Below the pieces are notes generated by a model. It ran no database searches, was not told the DNA's origin, and saw only the letters and a program-made list of their open reading frames with translations. The position numbers and the translations under genes are program-made. A stretch of DNA of 51,210 nt from Desulfobulbaceae bacterium UBA5611 (GTDB taxonomy: Bacteria > Desulfobacterota > Desulfobulbia > Desulfobulbales > Desulfocapsaceae), in assembly GCA_002424635.1 (NCBI GenBank), contig DIKT01000090.1, forward strand, positions 1 to 51,210, read 5' to 3'. How positions within the stretch are numbered: position 1 is the stretch's first letter; every line of letters starts with the position of its first letter. Positions 34,847 through 44,146 of the stretch are shown here, in pieces.

Positions 34847-36076
34847 ATGAAATACGTGATCCTGGTAGGTGACGGTATGGGCGATCTGCCCGTGGCTGAA
34901 CTGAACAACCGCACACCGCTGGAGGCAGCAGAGACGCCCTTTCTGGACGCCCTTTGTCGTCGGGGAGAACTTTTTCTCACCCGCACCATCCCGGCAGGCT
35001 ATCCTCCGGGCAGCGATGTCGCCAATCTCTCTCTGCTGGGCTACAAACCGGAGGAATATTATACCGGCCGGGCCCCGCTGGAAGCCGCCGCCATGGGTAT
35101 TACCCTGGGGCCGGAGCAGACTGCCTTTCGCTGCAACCTGGTCACCCTGAACCATAGTCAAGACGACCAGGTGCACATGATCGACTATTCCGCCGGCCAC
35201 ATCAGCAGCGAGGAGTCTCACCAGCTGATCACCGCTCTCGAAGCAGGCTGCGCCAATGATATGTTTCATTTCCACCCCGGGGTCAGTTACCGCCATATCC
35301 TGCTGGTGGAAGGTGATTATCCGCAGATGAACACCGTCCCGCCCCATGACTTCACCGGCCAGGAAGTAACCGAGCCCTGGGCTCGTTATCACAGCCATTT
35401 CCAGTGGCAGGCCCTGGTCGATAAAGCAACAACAATTCTGGCCGCTCATCCTGTCAACATCAGCCGCATTGCCGCCGGCAAGAATCCAGCTAATGGCATC
35501 TGGCTGTGGGGTGAAGGGAAACTGCCGACCATGTCAACCCTGACTGAGCGCTTCGGTCTGCACGGCAGCCTGATCTCAGCCGTGGACCTGTTGAAAGGCT
35601 TGGGTATAAACGCCGGGCTTGCCATCATTAATGTGCCTGGCGCCACCGGCTATCTGGACACCAACTATACCGGCAAAGCCCAGGCCGCGCTTGATAGTCT
35701 GCGCTCGCAGGACTTTGTCTTTGTCCATGTGGAGGCGCCGGATGAGGCCGGACATCAAGGCTTACTGACAGAAAAAATCCAGGCTATTGAAGACTTTGAC
35801 CGCCAGATCGTCGGTCCCATTCTGCACGGGCTCCAGCAGAGCGGCGAGGATTTCCGGATGATCGCCACCATGGACCACTTCACCCCGTTATGTCTGCGTA
35901 CTCATACCGACTCTCCGGTCCCCACCATCCTCTTTGATTCCCGGCAGGCCAAGCCCGGCTGCGGCCTGCCATTCAGTGAACAAGCAGCCGAGGCTGAAGA
36001 CAAACGGCTTCATAATAGCATCGCTAATGGCGAGCTGCTCATGGAGAAGCTGCTGGAGCGCCGTAAACATGGATGA
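34847..36076 (+). CDS. apgM: cofactor-independent phosphoglycerate mutase-like / proposed homoserine kinase
   Basis: This 409-residue alkaline-phosphatase-superfamily protein is of the archaeal-type (ApgM) phosphoglycerate mutase family. ATG 34847 begins MKYVILVGDGMGDLP, with metal-binding Asp in GDGMGD; then GSDVANLSLLGYKP with the nucleophile Ser, HVEAPDEAGHQG and MDHFTPLCLRTHTDSPVP supply the other metal ligands. A subgroup has been proposed to act as an alternative homoserine kinase (ThrB-like role) because it sits next to hom in many genomes. That is the case here, 57 bp after hom, so threonine biosynthesis is the likelier job; glycolytic mutase activity remains possible. Confidence 0.85.
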   Translation: MKYVILVGDGMGDLPVAELNNRTPLEAAETPFLDALCRRGELFLTRTIPAGYPPGSDVANLSLLGYKPEEYYTGRAPLEAAAMGITLGPEQTAFRCNLVTLNHSQDDQVHMIDYSAGHISSEESHQLITALEAGCANDMFHFHPGVSYRHILLVEGDYPQMNTVPPHDFTGQEVTEPWARYHSHFQWQALVDKATTILAAHPVNISRIAAGKNPANGIWLWGEGKLPTMSTLTERFGLHGSLISAVDLLKGLGINAGLAIINVPGATGYLDTNYTGKAQAALDSLRSQDFVFVHVEAPDEAGHQGLLTEKIQAIEDFDRQIVGPILHGLQQSGEDFRMIATMDHFTPLCLRTHTDSPVPTILFDSRQAKPGCGLPFSEQAAEAEDKRLHNSIANGELLMEKLLERRKHG

Positions 36077-36506
36077 CTTCATCCACCGCAGCCGGCTCCG
36101 CGTCCTCTATGGCGATACCGATGCCGCCGCCGTGGTCTACAACGCCAATTATCTGCGCTATTTTGAATTAGGACGGACCGAGTTCATGCGGGAACGGGTC
36201 TGTACTTATCGCGATATTGAGCAATTAGGCATCGTGCTCCCGGTGACCGAATGCCATATCCGTTTCAAGGCCCCGGGCCGCTATGACGATCTTCTCAGCA
36301 TTGAGACCACACTCACGGCCCTGAAAAAATTCTCCTGTACCTTCAGCTACCGGATCCTGCGCACCGAAGAAGGAACCAGACAACTCCTGCTGGCCCAAGG
36401 TTTCACCACCCATGCCTCAGTCAACCGTGAAGGGAAACTGACTCCCCTGCCAACTGCCATCAGCCAAAAGCTACAGCCTTTTCTGATCAGCTCCTCTTCT
36501 TCCTAA
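36069..36506 (+). CDS. YbgC/4-hydroxybenzoyl-CoA thioesterase-type hotdog protein
   Basis: This 145-residue hotdog-fold acyl-CoA thioesterase starts at ATG 36069, overlapping the previous gene by 8 bases; the frame upstream of it is a shadow. The family signature VLYGDTDAAAVVYNANYLRYFELGR contains the catalytic Asp and Tyr of YbgC-like enzymes. Such proteins hydrolyse short- or medium-chain acyl-CoAs and often sit by the Tol-Pal genes, which are not seen here. The substrate is not known. The ending (SSSSS) is low complexity. Confidence 0.85.
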   Translation: MDDFIHRSRLRVLYGDTDAAAVVYNANYLRYFELGRTEFMRERVCTYRDIEQLGIVLPVTECHIRFKAPGRYDDLLSIETTLTALKKFSCTFSYRILRTEEGTRQLLLAQGFTTHASVNREGKLTPLPTAISQKLQPFLISSSSS

Positions 36507-36641
36507 GGCCAAAACAAAGATTCGTTTTCTAAATAAATTTGACCTTGCCCAGCCGTTCCTGATATTATTCTTAAGAACAGGAATCTTTTGATGCAGTTAT
36601 ATCCTGTTCTTAGCTATTAGCCAGTGCCATTACCTTTGCGC

Positions 36642-36665
36642 TTCAACAGCTTTTTTTATGCTGTT
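36642..36665 (+). terminator. hairpin with internal T run before the trehalose genes
   Basis: CAACAGC and GCTGTTG pair around a loop TTTTTTTAT, about 140 bp after the thioesterase stop. The T run is in the loop rather than after the stem, so it may be only a structured leader for the next gene. Confidence 0.3.
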
Positions 36666-36698
36666 GGGGCCGCTTTTTTTCGCGAAAAAGGAGGATTC

Positions 36699-37346
36699 AT
36701 GGACGACTTCATCATCCAGGACTGCACCCTTCTCAGCCGAACCAGCACCGTCCCTCCGGCCATTAATCTGCGGGAGCTACGTGACCGTCTTGCCAACTGC
36801 CGGCCGCAGGTCATTTATCACCATTTTTGCGAGACCACCCTGGTTCCCAGTTTCGACAATCCTGACTATCGCAACGATTTCGCAGTATGGGCCAAACTAT
36901 ATATTGGCGACCGGGTCCTGGCCGAGCAGCTTGGCATCATCAATCCTTATGCCTATACCGATCTTGAAAAATTACGGGAAGAGGTGCTGGAGATTCTTGA
37001 TCAACGTCTAAGCGAGGTCTACGATATTGCCTCATGCCAGTCCGGCAGCGAATTCTTTTTTACCGAGGCCGTGACGGTGGTCTTTGATACCGGCTTACGA
37101 GTTTCAACACCAGAGGCCCTGCCGGAGGCCATCGGCAAGATGACCAATGGCAGTATCTACTATCATTTCCTGGAGTCTAGGCGGCGGGAGCCTGTCGGCC
37201 TCGACGACTTTTCGACATGGCTCAGCAATTTCCCCGATCAGGAGGCCGGGCGTCATAATCTGCAGATGCTCGATTATTCTTTTTCCACTTTGACCGAACT
37301 GCGCAATGAGCTGGTGCAGGCCCTGGAAAAGGGAGGGGCATCATGA
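36699..37346 (+). CDS. DUF5752 family protein
   Basis: This 215-residue soluble protein starts at ATG 36699 after a strong AAGGAGG. The two similar halves (RPQVIYHHFCETTLVP... and NGSIYYHFLESRRREP...) suggest an internal duplication, each with a YHHF/YYHF motif followed by a WAKLYIGD- or WLSNFPD-like stretch. I recognise the DUF5752 family, whose members commonly lie beside trehalose-synthase-type glycosyltransferases; its biochemical role is not known to me. It overlaps the next gene by 4 bases (ATGA), so the two proteins are likely made together. Confidence 0.75.
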   Translation: MDDFIIQDCTLLSRTSTVPPAINLRELRDRLANCRPQVIYHHFCETTLVPSFDNPDYRNDFAVWAKLYIGDRVLAEQLGIINPYAYTDLEKLREEVLEILDQRLSEVYDIASCQSGSEFFFTEAVTVVFDTGLRVSTPEALPEAIGKMTNGSIYYHFLESRRREPVGLDDFSTWLSNFPDQEAGRHNLQMLDYSFSTLTELRNELVQALEKGGAS

Positions 37347-38581
37347 CCAAAAACCTATCGAGCTATGAAGGGCTGGTCAGCGCAACCGTTATCAACGAGC
37401 TCCGCCAGTTGGGTGAACGGTTGGCCGGCAAGAAAGTGGTGCATGTCAACTCAACCAGAGAAGGCGGTGGCGTGGCGGAGATCCTCGATTGGATGGTGCC
37501 GCTGATGCAGGATGTAGGCCTTGATGTCTCATGGGAGGTGATTGAAGGCACCAGCGATTTTTTTTCGGTCACCAAAAAATTCCATAATGGCCTTCAGGGT
37601 TTCCCGGTCCATATCAGCAGCCAAGAGTGGCAGACCTACCGGGAGGTGAATGAGACTAATGCGGTCCGGCTGCGGCCCATCCTCGAAGAAGCCGATCTGG
37701 TGGTCATTCATGACCCGCAACCGGCGCCATTAATGGGACTCTGTCCAAACCGTAAAGGTAAATGGATCTGGCGGGGGCATATCGACGTCAGCCGCCCGAC
37801 ACGCTCAGTCTGGCAGGGCCTGCGACCTTTTGTGGCCGGTTATGATGCCAGTATCTTTTCGATGTGTCAATTTGCCCAGACGCTACCCCATCCCCAATAT
37901 CTTATACCGCCGAGTATCGACCCCTTGAGCCCGAAGAATATCGATCTTGATCCGGAAGAGCTAAGCGCGGTCCGTTATCAGTATAACCTCGATTCACAAA
38001 AACCTCTGCTGGTCCAGATATCCCGCTTTGACCGGTTCAAAGATCCACTTGGCGTCATTGCTGCCTATAAACTCGTCCGTAAAAGCCAGCCGGTGCAGTT
38101 GGTTTTAGCCGGAGGCGGGGCCAGTGACGATCCCGAGGGCCAGCAGGTTCTTGAGGAGGCCCTGGAAGCCGCGGCCGGCGATCCGGATATCCATATCCTG
38201 CTGCTGCCTTCTGATGCCCATAAGACCATCAATGCCCTGCAGCGCCTGGCCAGCATCGTGATCCAGAAGTCGACCCGGGAAGGCTTTGGCCTGACCGTCA
38301 CTGAAGGTCTCTGGAAAGGCAAGCCGGTAATCGGCGGTGATACCGGCGGCATCAGGCTGCAGCTGGTGAATTATCACACCGGCTTTCTGGTCAATACCCC
38401 GGAAGGAGCGGCCCATCGCATCCGTTTTCTGCTGCACCATGAGAAGCTGCGCAACGTGATGGGTATTAAGGCGCGAGAGTTTGTGCGCGAGAATTTTCTA
38501 CTCACCCGGCAGCTCAGAGAATATCTGACCCTGTTTCATATTGTGAGCTCAAACGATGGTTCTTCCACCATCTTCATCTGA
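37343..38581 (+). CDS. treT: trehalose-synthesising glycosyltransferase (TreT-like, GT4)
   Basis: This 412-residue retaining glycosyltransferase has the GT-B fold. The start VVHVNSTREGGGVAEILDWMVPLMQDVGLDV is the TreT signature: TreT joins glucose from a nucleotide-sugar to free glucose to give trehalose. The C-terminal donor site has ISRFDRFKDP, KSTREGFGLTVTEGLWKGKPVIGG and the Glu of the EGFGLTVTE motif. The companion DUF5752 gene is directly upstream. Related enzymes make other glucosides, so trehalose is probable, not proven. Confidence 0.85.
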   Translation: MTKNLSSYEGLVSATVINELRQLGERLAGKKVVHVNSTREGGGVAEILDWMVPLMQDVGLDVSWEVIEGTSDFFSVTKKFHNGLQGFPVHISSQEWQTYREVNETNAVRLRPILEEADLVVIHDPQPAPLMGLCPNRKGKWIWRGHIDVSRPTRSVWQGLRPFVAGYDASIFSMCQFAQTLPHPQYLIPPSIDPLSPKNIDLDPEELSAVRYQYNLDSQKPLLVQISRFDRFKDPLGVIAAYKLVRKSQPVQLVLAGGGASDDPEGQQVLEEALEAAAGDPDIHILLLPSDAHKTINALQRLASIVIQKSTREGFGLTVTEGLWKGKPVIGGDTGGIRLQLVNYHTGFLVNTPEGAAHRIRFLLHHEKLRNVMGIKAREFVRENFLLTRQLREYLTLFHIVSSNDGSSTIFI

Positions 38582-38660
38582 TTTTAGTGTCCGGACAGCA
38601 AGCTTGGCTTGATTATAAATGGCCAGGAAAATAAAATTTTGGCCACTGCCGTTTACTAAG

Positions 38661-38795
38661 GGTGTCTTGAAAAATGAGGATTTTCGTTCAAAATCAAGGC
38701 AGGTGAAAAATTTTACCGCAGGCCTATAGTTGCTATTACGAGGATAAAATTTTGAGCATAACGCCTGGTTTGAGCGAACAGACCATTTTTCAAGG
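38661..38795 (+). repeat. MITE-like repeat, full copy with 11-bp terminal inverted repeats
   Basis: The ends are CTTGAAAAATG (38666-38676) and its exact complement CATTTTTCAAG (38784-38794). The inside is rich in palindromes (AAAATTTT tracts, TTTCGTTCAAAA against TTTGAGCGAA). Two shorter or degraded relatives occur at 4571-4612 and 19782-19900. It fills most of the 292-bp gap between treT and treZ. No transposase is encoded. Confidence 0.75.
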
Positions 38796-38873
38796 AATTA
38801 TAGACTGCCCTGATTATTACTCTTCTGAACTTAATCTGCTTTCTTGAATGGAACCACTACCGAGAGGATCGTC

Positions 38874-40781
38874 ATGAGACAGGTGGAAGCCCCAGCATCG
38901 CCACCTGTTCTTGGTCCGGTTCCGGTCCCGGATGGTGTTTTCTTTCGGGTCTGGGCGCCACGAGCCCATAAGGTCGCTGTCCGTCAGGTCGCAGCCAAAG
39001 GTCTCACCACGGAGCTACAGCCGGAGAAAAACAATTATTTCAGCGGCTTTGTCCCCGGTATGGCCGCAGGTGATCTTTATACCTACCTTCTTGATAATAC
39101 CCTGGAACGACCCGACCCTGCTTCACGCTGCCAGCCCCAGGGAGTACATGGTCCATCGCTGATCCTCCCCCTTTCCTGTCATTTATGGCAGGACTCCGCT
39201 TGGCAGGGGCTGCATCTGAGAGACTTCATTATTTATGAACTGCATGTCGGCACTTTTAGCCCGCAAGGCACATTTGCCGGGGTGGAACAACGCCTGCCAT
39301 ATCTGTGCGAACTGGGTATCACCGCCGTGGAAATCATGCCTGTAGCCCAGTTCCCGGGGGAACGCAACTGGGGCTATGACGGCGTTTACCCTTATGCGGT
39401 CCAGACCAGCTATGGAGGGACGGAGGCCCTTAAAAGTTTGGTGGACGCCTGCCACCGGTACGGGCTGGCCGTCATCCTTGATGTGGTCTATAATCATGTC
39501 GGCCCCGAAGGTAATTATCTTCATGACTTTGGCCCCTATTTTACCGACCGCTACCACACACCATGGGGAGCCGCCGTCAACTTCGACGGCCCTAACAGTG
39601 ATGGCGTCCGTGATTATATTATCGGTAACGCCCTCTTCTGGGTTGACGAATATCATATCGATGCCCTCCGCCTGGATGCAGTGCATACCATCTTTGATTT
39701 TAGCGCTCACCATATCCTCGATGAGTTAGGACAGGCTGTTCATCAACTGGCCGCCCAATCAGCTCGCAAGATATACATCATCGCCGAAAGTGATCTCAAC
39801 GACTCCCGACTGGTGCGTCCGCACCAACAAGGCGGCTATAACCTCGACGCCCAGTGGAATGATGATTTCCATCATGCTCTGCACGCCCTGCTCACCGGCG
39901 AAAGAGCTGGCTACTATCAGGATTTTGGCGAATTTGAGCACTTACATACCGCTTTTGAAGACAGCTTTGTCTATGCCGGCAGCTATTCCCGTTATCGACA
40001 AAGGAGGCATGGCAATAATGCCGGCGATATCGACCCCTGGCATTTTGTGGTCAGTGCCCAGAACCATGATCAGGTCGGCAACCGCCAGGATGGTGCCAGA
40101 CTGGCCGGTCAACTTGATCTGCAACAACTCAAACTTATTGCCGGCACCGTGCTGCTCTCCCCTTTTCTACCGCTTCTGTTCATGGGCGAGGAGTATGGCG
40201 ATATTGCCCCCTTTCAATATTTCATCAGTCACAGCGATGAAGCGCTGGTCCAAGCAGTACGAATCGGTCGACAAAAGGAATTTAGCAGCCTCGAATGGCA
40301 AGCGGCGATACCTGATCCTCAGAGCAAGAATACGTTCCTGGCTAGCCGCATCGATATCGGCCTCAAGGAGCATAATCACCACCAGCTGCTCTATAGCTTT
40401 TATTGCCGGCTCATTGCCCTGCGCAAAAAACATCCCTGCCTGGCTACCGCCAACCGCCAGAACTGTCTGGTCAGCCGGGCCAAAGGAGAGCCGCTACTCT
40501 TCCTGACAAGGACAGATCATAACGACCATTCCGTCTGTATCTTTAATTTTGGGACTATGCCCCTCGCTATCGACCTGCCATGGCCAGGTATTTGGCAATT
40601 GCTGCTCGACTCGGCCGCCAATGATGAACATCAACCCATTGCCCTCCACCAGCAAGACGGCCGGCCAAAAGAAGGAATACAATATATAAGCAACCCCTTA
40701 AGTGTGGTTGTCTTTTTGGCTGGTGACCAGGTATTGGACATCACTGCCCAGTGCCCGATCATCATCGGCCCGCACCCTTAA
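38874..40781 (+). CDS. treZ: malto-oligosyltrehalose trehalohydrolase
   Basis: TreZ cleaves the alpha-1,4 bond next to the terminal trehalose of maltooligosyltrehalose, releasing trehalose. The start at 38874 (635 aa) follows GAGAGG; a TTG at 38844 is the alternative. After an N-terminal E-set domain (FFRVWAPRAHKVAVR) come the GH13 signatures DVVYNHVG, Asp268 in LRLDAVHTI, Glu305 in IIAESDLND and Asp399 in NHDQVGNR. The motif FMGEEYGDIAPFQYF is characteristic of TreZ. The length is a little above the usual ~600. It works with TreY, encoded next. Confidence 0.94.
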   Translation: MRQVEAPASPPVLGPVPVPDGVFFRVWAPRAHKVAVRQVAAKGLTTELQPEKNNYFSGFVPGMAAGDLYTYLLDNTLERPDPASRCQPQGVHGPSLILPLSCHLWQDSAWQGLHLRDFIIYELHVGTFSPQGTFAGVEQRLPYLCELGITAVEIMPVAQFPGERNWGYDGVYPYAVQTSYGGTEALKSLVDACHRYGLAVILDVVYNHVGPEGNYLHDFGPYFTDRYHTPWGAAVNFDGPNSDGVRDYIIGNALFWVDEYHIDALRLDAVHTIFDFSAHHILDELGQAVHQLAAQSARKIYIIAESDLNDSRLVRPHQQGGYNLDAQWNDDFHHALHALLTGERAGYYQDFGEFEHLHTAFEDSFVYAGSYSRYRQRRHGNNAGDIDPWHFVVSAQNHDQVGNRQDGARLAGQLDLQQLKLIAGTVLLSPFLPLLFMGEEYGDIAPFQYFISHSDEALVQAVRIGRQKEFSSLEWQAAIPDPQSKNTFLASRIDIGLKEHNHHQLLYSFYCRLIALRKKHPCLATANRQNCLVSRAKGEPLLFLTRTDHNDHSVCIFNFGTMPLAIDLPWPGIWQLLLDSAANDEHQPIALHQQDGRPKEGIQYISNPLSVVVFLAGDQVLDITAQCPIIIGPHP

Positions 40782-40848
40782 TGAGGGAAGCCTTTTGGAC
40801 TAAAAGACCATTTTGCAAGACCCATAAACTCATACCTGACCTGATACC

Positions 40849-43797
40849 ATGACAAACAAAGATATCTGTCCTGCCCCGCGCATCCCTATTGCCACCTACC
40901 GATTGCAGTTCCATGCCGGTTTTGGTTTTCGGGACGCCACCGCCATTCTTCCCTATCTCCGGGATCTTGGCATAACAGAGGTCTATGCCTCTCCTTATCT
41001 TAAGGCCCGTCCAGGCAGCCTCCACGGTTATGACATCGTGGCCCATGATTGCCTCAATCCGGAAGTCGGATCAGCTGCGGAATATGAGGAATTTACCAGC
41101 CTGCTCCAGGAACTCAACATGGGTCAGCTCCTTGATATCGTGCCGAACCATATGTGCGTGGAGAGCAAGGATAACCTCTGGTGGCAGGATCTGCTGGAAA
41201 ATGGCCCCAGTTCGCTTCATGCCCATACTTTCGATATCCACTGGAATCCGGTCAAAAAACAGCTGAAAGACCGGGTGCTCATCCCGGTTCTCGGCGATCA
41301 GTACGGTAATGTCCTGGAAAACGGTGAACTCATCCTGAGTTTTGCGGCCGGCGCCTTTATCCTCCATTATTATGAACATGAATTTCCCATTCTGCCCAAA
41401 AGCTATGAGCATATCCTCAGCCACCGGCTGGAGGATCTGCAGGAGCAAATCGGCAATGACAGCCTGCCTTTCCAGGAACTGCTGAGTATCATGACCGCCC
41501 TCCAGCATCTGCCGGTTTATACGGAGATCGATCCTGATCTGGTGGTGGAGCGCTACCGGGAAAAAGAGGTGATTAAACGCCGACTGGCTTTGCTGTACAG
41601 TGATTACCCGGCAATTGCCGCTTTTATCGATGACAATATCCGTCTCTTCAATGGCCAGTTGGGCAGCCCGGAGAGTTTTGACCTGCTCGACCGGCTGCTG
41701 GCGGAGCAGGTCTACCGTATCTCGCACTGGCGGGTAGCCACGGAGGAGATCAATTATCGGCGCTTCTTTGACATCAATGCCCTGGGCGCCATCCGCGTAG
41801 AAGATGAAGCGGTCTTCACGGAGACCCATCATTTTCTGCTGGCACTGGTGGCAGCAGGCAAGGTCACTGGTTTTCGGGTAGACCATGTTGACGGCCTTTA
41901 CGATCCTGCCGCCTATCTGCATCGTCTGCAGGCCAAGTGTTTAGGCGCTCTTCAGCAATCTCCACCAGAGACATCATCCACCGAAGAGTTCAACCTGCCC
42001 CCGGAGTCTGCCGCTTGCCGGTCATTTTATATAATCGGCGAAAAAATCCTCATACCTGATGAACGGCTGCCCCAGAACTGGCCGCTGCATGGCACCACCG
42101 GTTATGCTTTTCTCAATTGCCTGAATAATATCTTTATCGACAGCCATAATGGTCGCAAAGTAGACCTCATTTACCGCCGTTTCATCCGCAATAACCTCAA
42201 TTATCCTGAGGTGGTCACCGAGGCCAAGCGCCTCGTCATGCAGGTCTCCATGTCCAGTGAGATCAACATGCTGAGCGATTTTCTGAACACCATATCCGAG
42301 CGCAACCGCCACACCCGGGACTTTACCTTGAACAGTCTTACTAAGGCGCTAGTGGAGGTTATTGCCTTTTTCCCGGTTTACCGCACCTATATCGGCAGTA
42401 AAAACATCAGTGATGATGATCGCCAGAAGATTGAACAGGCACTGGCCAAGGCCCGACGCCGTAATCCTGCCATCGGCGCCTCTATTTTTGATTTTCTGCA
42501 TGATGTCCTCCTTCTGCGTTGCCCTACAGGTGCCGACCAGGAGGATCTGCAGTTGCGTCTCGATTTTGTCATGCGCTTCCAGCAATGCACTGGACCGGTG
42601 ATGGCTAAAGGGGTGGAGGATACCGCTTCTTATCTCTATAACCGTCTCATCTCCTTAAATGAAGTGGGCGGGGCCCCGGATCATTTTGGCTGTTCAGTCG
42701 CCTCCTTTCATCAGTATAATATGGACTGTCTGGCCACATATCCCCATGCCATGAATGCTACCTCCACGCATGACACCAAACGAAGCGCCGATGTGCGGGC
42801 GCGCATAAATGTCTTATCCGAGATTCCGCATATCTGGCATAAAGCGCTCACCAGCTGGGGTCAGCTCAACCGCAAACTGCGGCCAGATACCAACGGTCTG
42901 CAGGCGCCCTCCCGCAATGAGGAGTATCTGCTTTATCAGACCCTGCTCGGTGCCTGGCCCCATGACTTTTCTCCAGACCAGGAATTCAGCAATTTTGTGC
43001 AACGTATCAAGGACTATATGACTAAGGCTCTTCGCGAGGCCAAGGTCCACAGCAGTTGGATGAATCCTGACTCTGTATACGAGGAAGCGGTCGCAAGCTT
43101 CATCGATACTATTCTGGCGGCTGGTGATACGCCGTTTATCCGTTCTTTCCTGGGCCTTGCTGATTATGTCAGCCGCCTGGGTATGTTCAACTCTTTGTCT
43201 CAGACCTTACTTAAAATTACAGCGCCGGGCCTGCCTGATTGTTTCCAGGGCAGCGAACTGTGGGATCTCAGTCTGGTCGATCCCGATAACCGCCGGCCTG
43301 TTGATTTTGCCAAGCGGCAGCAGATTCTGCAGGATCTGCTGCACAAAGACCAGCAGCTGGGGCCGGCAGCAATATGTGCGGATCTGCTGGAGCACATGGA
43401 AGACGGCTCCATCAAATTCTTCCTGACCTGGAAAGCCCTCAACTTCCGGAGAAATAACCGGGCTATCTTTGAGCAGGGCACCTATCTGCCGCTGACCGTG
43501 ACCGGCAAACATGCCGAATCAGTAATTGCCTTTAGCCGCACCATCAAAGAACAAAAGATAATCGTGGTCGTGCCCCGCTTTTTATCACGCCTGATCCGGG
43601 ATGGCATGACCAATCCCCTGGGCCGACCTGTGTGGGGGGATACCGCTATCAACTTGCTCGACAGTGACGCCGAGCTCAGCTATTTTAACATTTTTACCGG
43701 CGAGACCCATCGGCAAAAAACAACCACAGAACGCGGCCTTTACCTCGGCGACATGTTGCAACACTTCCCTGTAGCCCTTTTGGAATGGAGACTTTAG
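40849..43797 (+). CDS. treY: malto-oligosyltrehalose synthase
   Basis: TreY turns the reducing-end alpha-1,4 linkage of maltodextrins into the alpha,alpha-1,1 linkage, making maltooligosyltrehalose for TreZ. The 982-residue protein opens with PIATYRLQFHAGFGFRDATAILPYL, the TreY signature, followed by VYASPYLKARPGSLHGYD and DIVPNHM. Catalytic residues are Asp345 in FRVDHVDGL, Glu398 in IIGEKIL and Asp642 in STHDTKRS. The end (VWGDTAINLL) is also typical. It lies 67 bp after treZ and is probably co-transcribed. GlgX at 12.2 kb can supply its linear substrate. Confidence 0.95.
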   Translation: MTNKDICPAPRIPIATYRLQFHAGFGFRDATAILPYLRDLGITEVYASPYLKARPGSLHGYDIVAHDCLNPEVGSAAEYEEFTSLLQELNMGQLLDIVPNHMCVESKDNLWWQDLLENGPSSLHAHTFDIHWNPVKKQLKDRVLIPVLGDQYGNVLENGELILSFAAGAFILHYYEHEFPILPKSYEHILSHRLEDLQEQIGNDSLPFQELLSIMTALQHLPVYTEIDPDLVVERYREKEVIKRRLALLYSDYPAIAAFIDDNIRLFNGQLGSPESFDLLDRLLAEQVYRISHWRVATEEINYRRFFDINALGAIRVEDEAVFTETHHFLLALVAAGKVTGFRVDHVDGLYDPAAYLHRLQAKCLGALQQSPPETSSTEEFNLPPESAACRSFYIIGEKILIPDERLPQNWPLHGTTGYAFLNCLNNIFIDSHNGRKVDLIYRRFIRNNLNYPEVVTEAKRLVMQVSMSSEINMLSDFLNTISERNRHTRDFTLNSLTKALVEVIAFFPVYRTYIGSKNISDDDRQKIEQALAKARRRNPAIGASIFDFLHDVLLLRCPTGADQEDLQLRLDFVMRFQQCTGPVMAKGVEDTASYLYNRLISLNEVGGAPDHFGCSVASFHQYNMDCLATYPHAMNATSTHDTKRSADVRARINVLSEIPHIWHKALTSWGQLNRKLRPDTNGLQAPSRNEEYLLYQTLLGAWPHDFSPDQEFSNFVQRIKDYMTKALREAKVHSSWMNPDSVYEEAVASFIDTILAAGDTPFIRSFLGLADYVSRLGMFNSLSQTLLKITAPGLPDCFQGSELWDLSLVDPDNRRPVDFAKRQQILQDLLHKDQQLGPAAICADLLEHMEDGSIKFFLTWKALNFRRNNRAIFEQGTYLPLTVTGKHAESVIAFSRTIKEQKIIVVVPRFLSRLIRDGMTNPLGRPVWGDTAINLLDSDAELSYFNIFTGETHRQKTTTERGLYLGDMLQHFPVALLEWRL

Positions 43798-43807
43798 AAG
43801 AATATGC

Positions 43808-43836
43808 TTGACATAAATCTTCTAATTTGGTTTATT
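43808..43836 (+). promoter_or_regulatory. promoter of the initiator tRNA gene
   Basis: TTGACA (43808-43813, perfect -35), a 17-bp spacer and TTTATT (43831-43836), 14 bp before the tRNA 5' end. Confidence 0.65.
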
Positions 43837-43849
43837 TAATAGAATGAAT

Positions 43850-43926
<77 letters not shown>

Positions 43927-43935
43927 TAATAATTT

Positions 43936-43971
43936 AAGGAGTTAAGATTAAAAATCTTAACTCCTTTTTTT
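43936..43971 (+). terminator. Rho-independent terminator of the tRNA gene
   Basis: AAGGAGTTAAGATT (43936-43949) pairs exactly with AATCTTAACTCCTT (43953-43966) around three A, followed by a T run. It starts 10 bases after the tRNA. Confidence 0.93.
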
Positions 43972-44051
43972 GTGCCTTTTTATTCCGCTCCCAACAGTAT
44001 TCCCAAAACCATCGCTCAAATAGTTTATTTTCTGCACCTACATTGCACTCC

Positions 44052-44127
44052 GTGCAGGCGTACACCCTCTTGGAAACTGCAAAAAAGGTCATTCTGCCTG
44101 CACATCAGGCATAGGTATTCATGCCTG
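44052..44127. other. inverted repeats at the 3' end of the mrp operon
   Basis: GTGCAGGC (44052-44059) pairs with GCCTGCAC (44096-44103), and CAGGCAT (44106-44112) with ATGCCTG (44121-44127). They lie just beyond the last mrp gene on the minus strand and may help end its transcript; no T run is present. Confidence 0.35.
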
Positions 44128-44146
44128 GTGTTGTCACTGACCAGAT

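Noticed and set aside
33392..35449. 685-codon open frame antisense to hom and the apgM-like gene
   Set aside because: It mirrors two well-supported genes on the other strand, has low-complexity Gly/His/Asp-rich composition typical of antisense frames in GC-rich codons, and no recognisable domain.
43936..44127. Possible CRISPR-like or tandem repeats after the tRNA
   Set aside because: Only single inverted repeats are present (a tRNA terminator and weak hairpins); there are no regularly spaced direct repeats. None were seen elsewhere in the window either.
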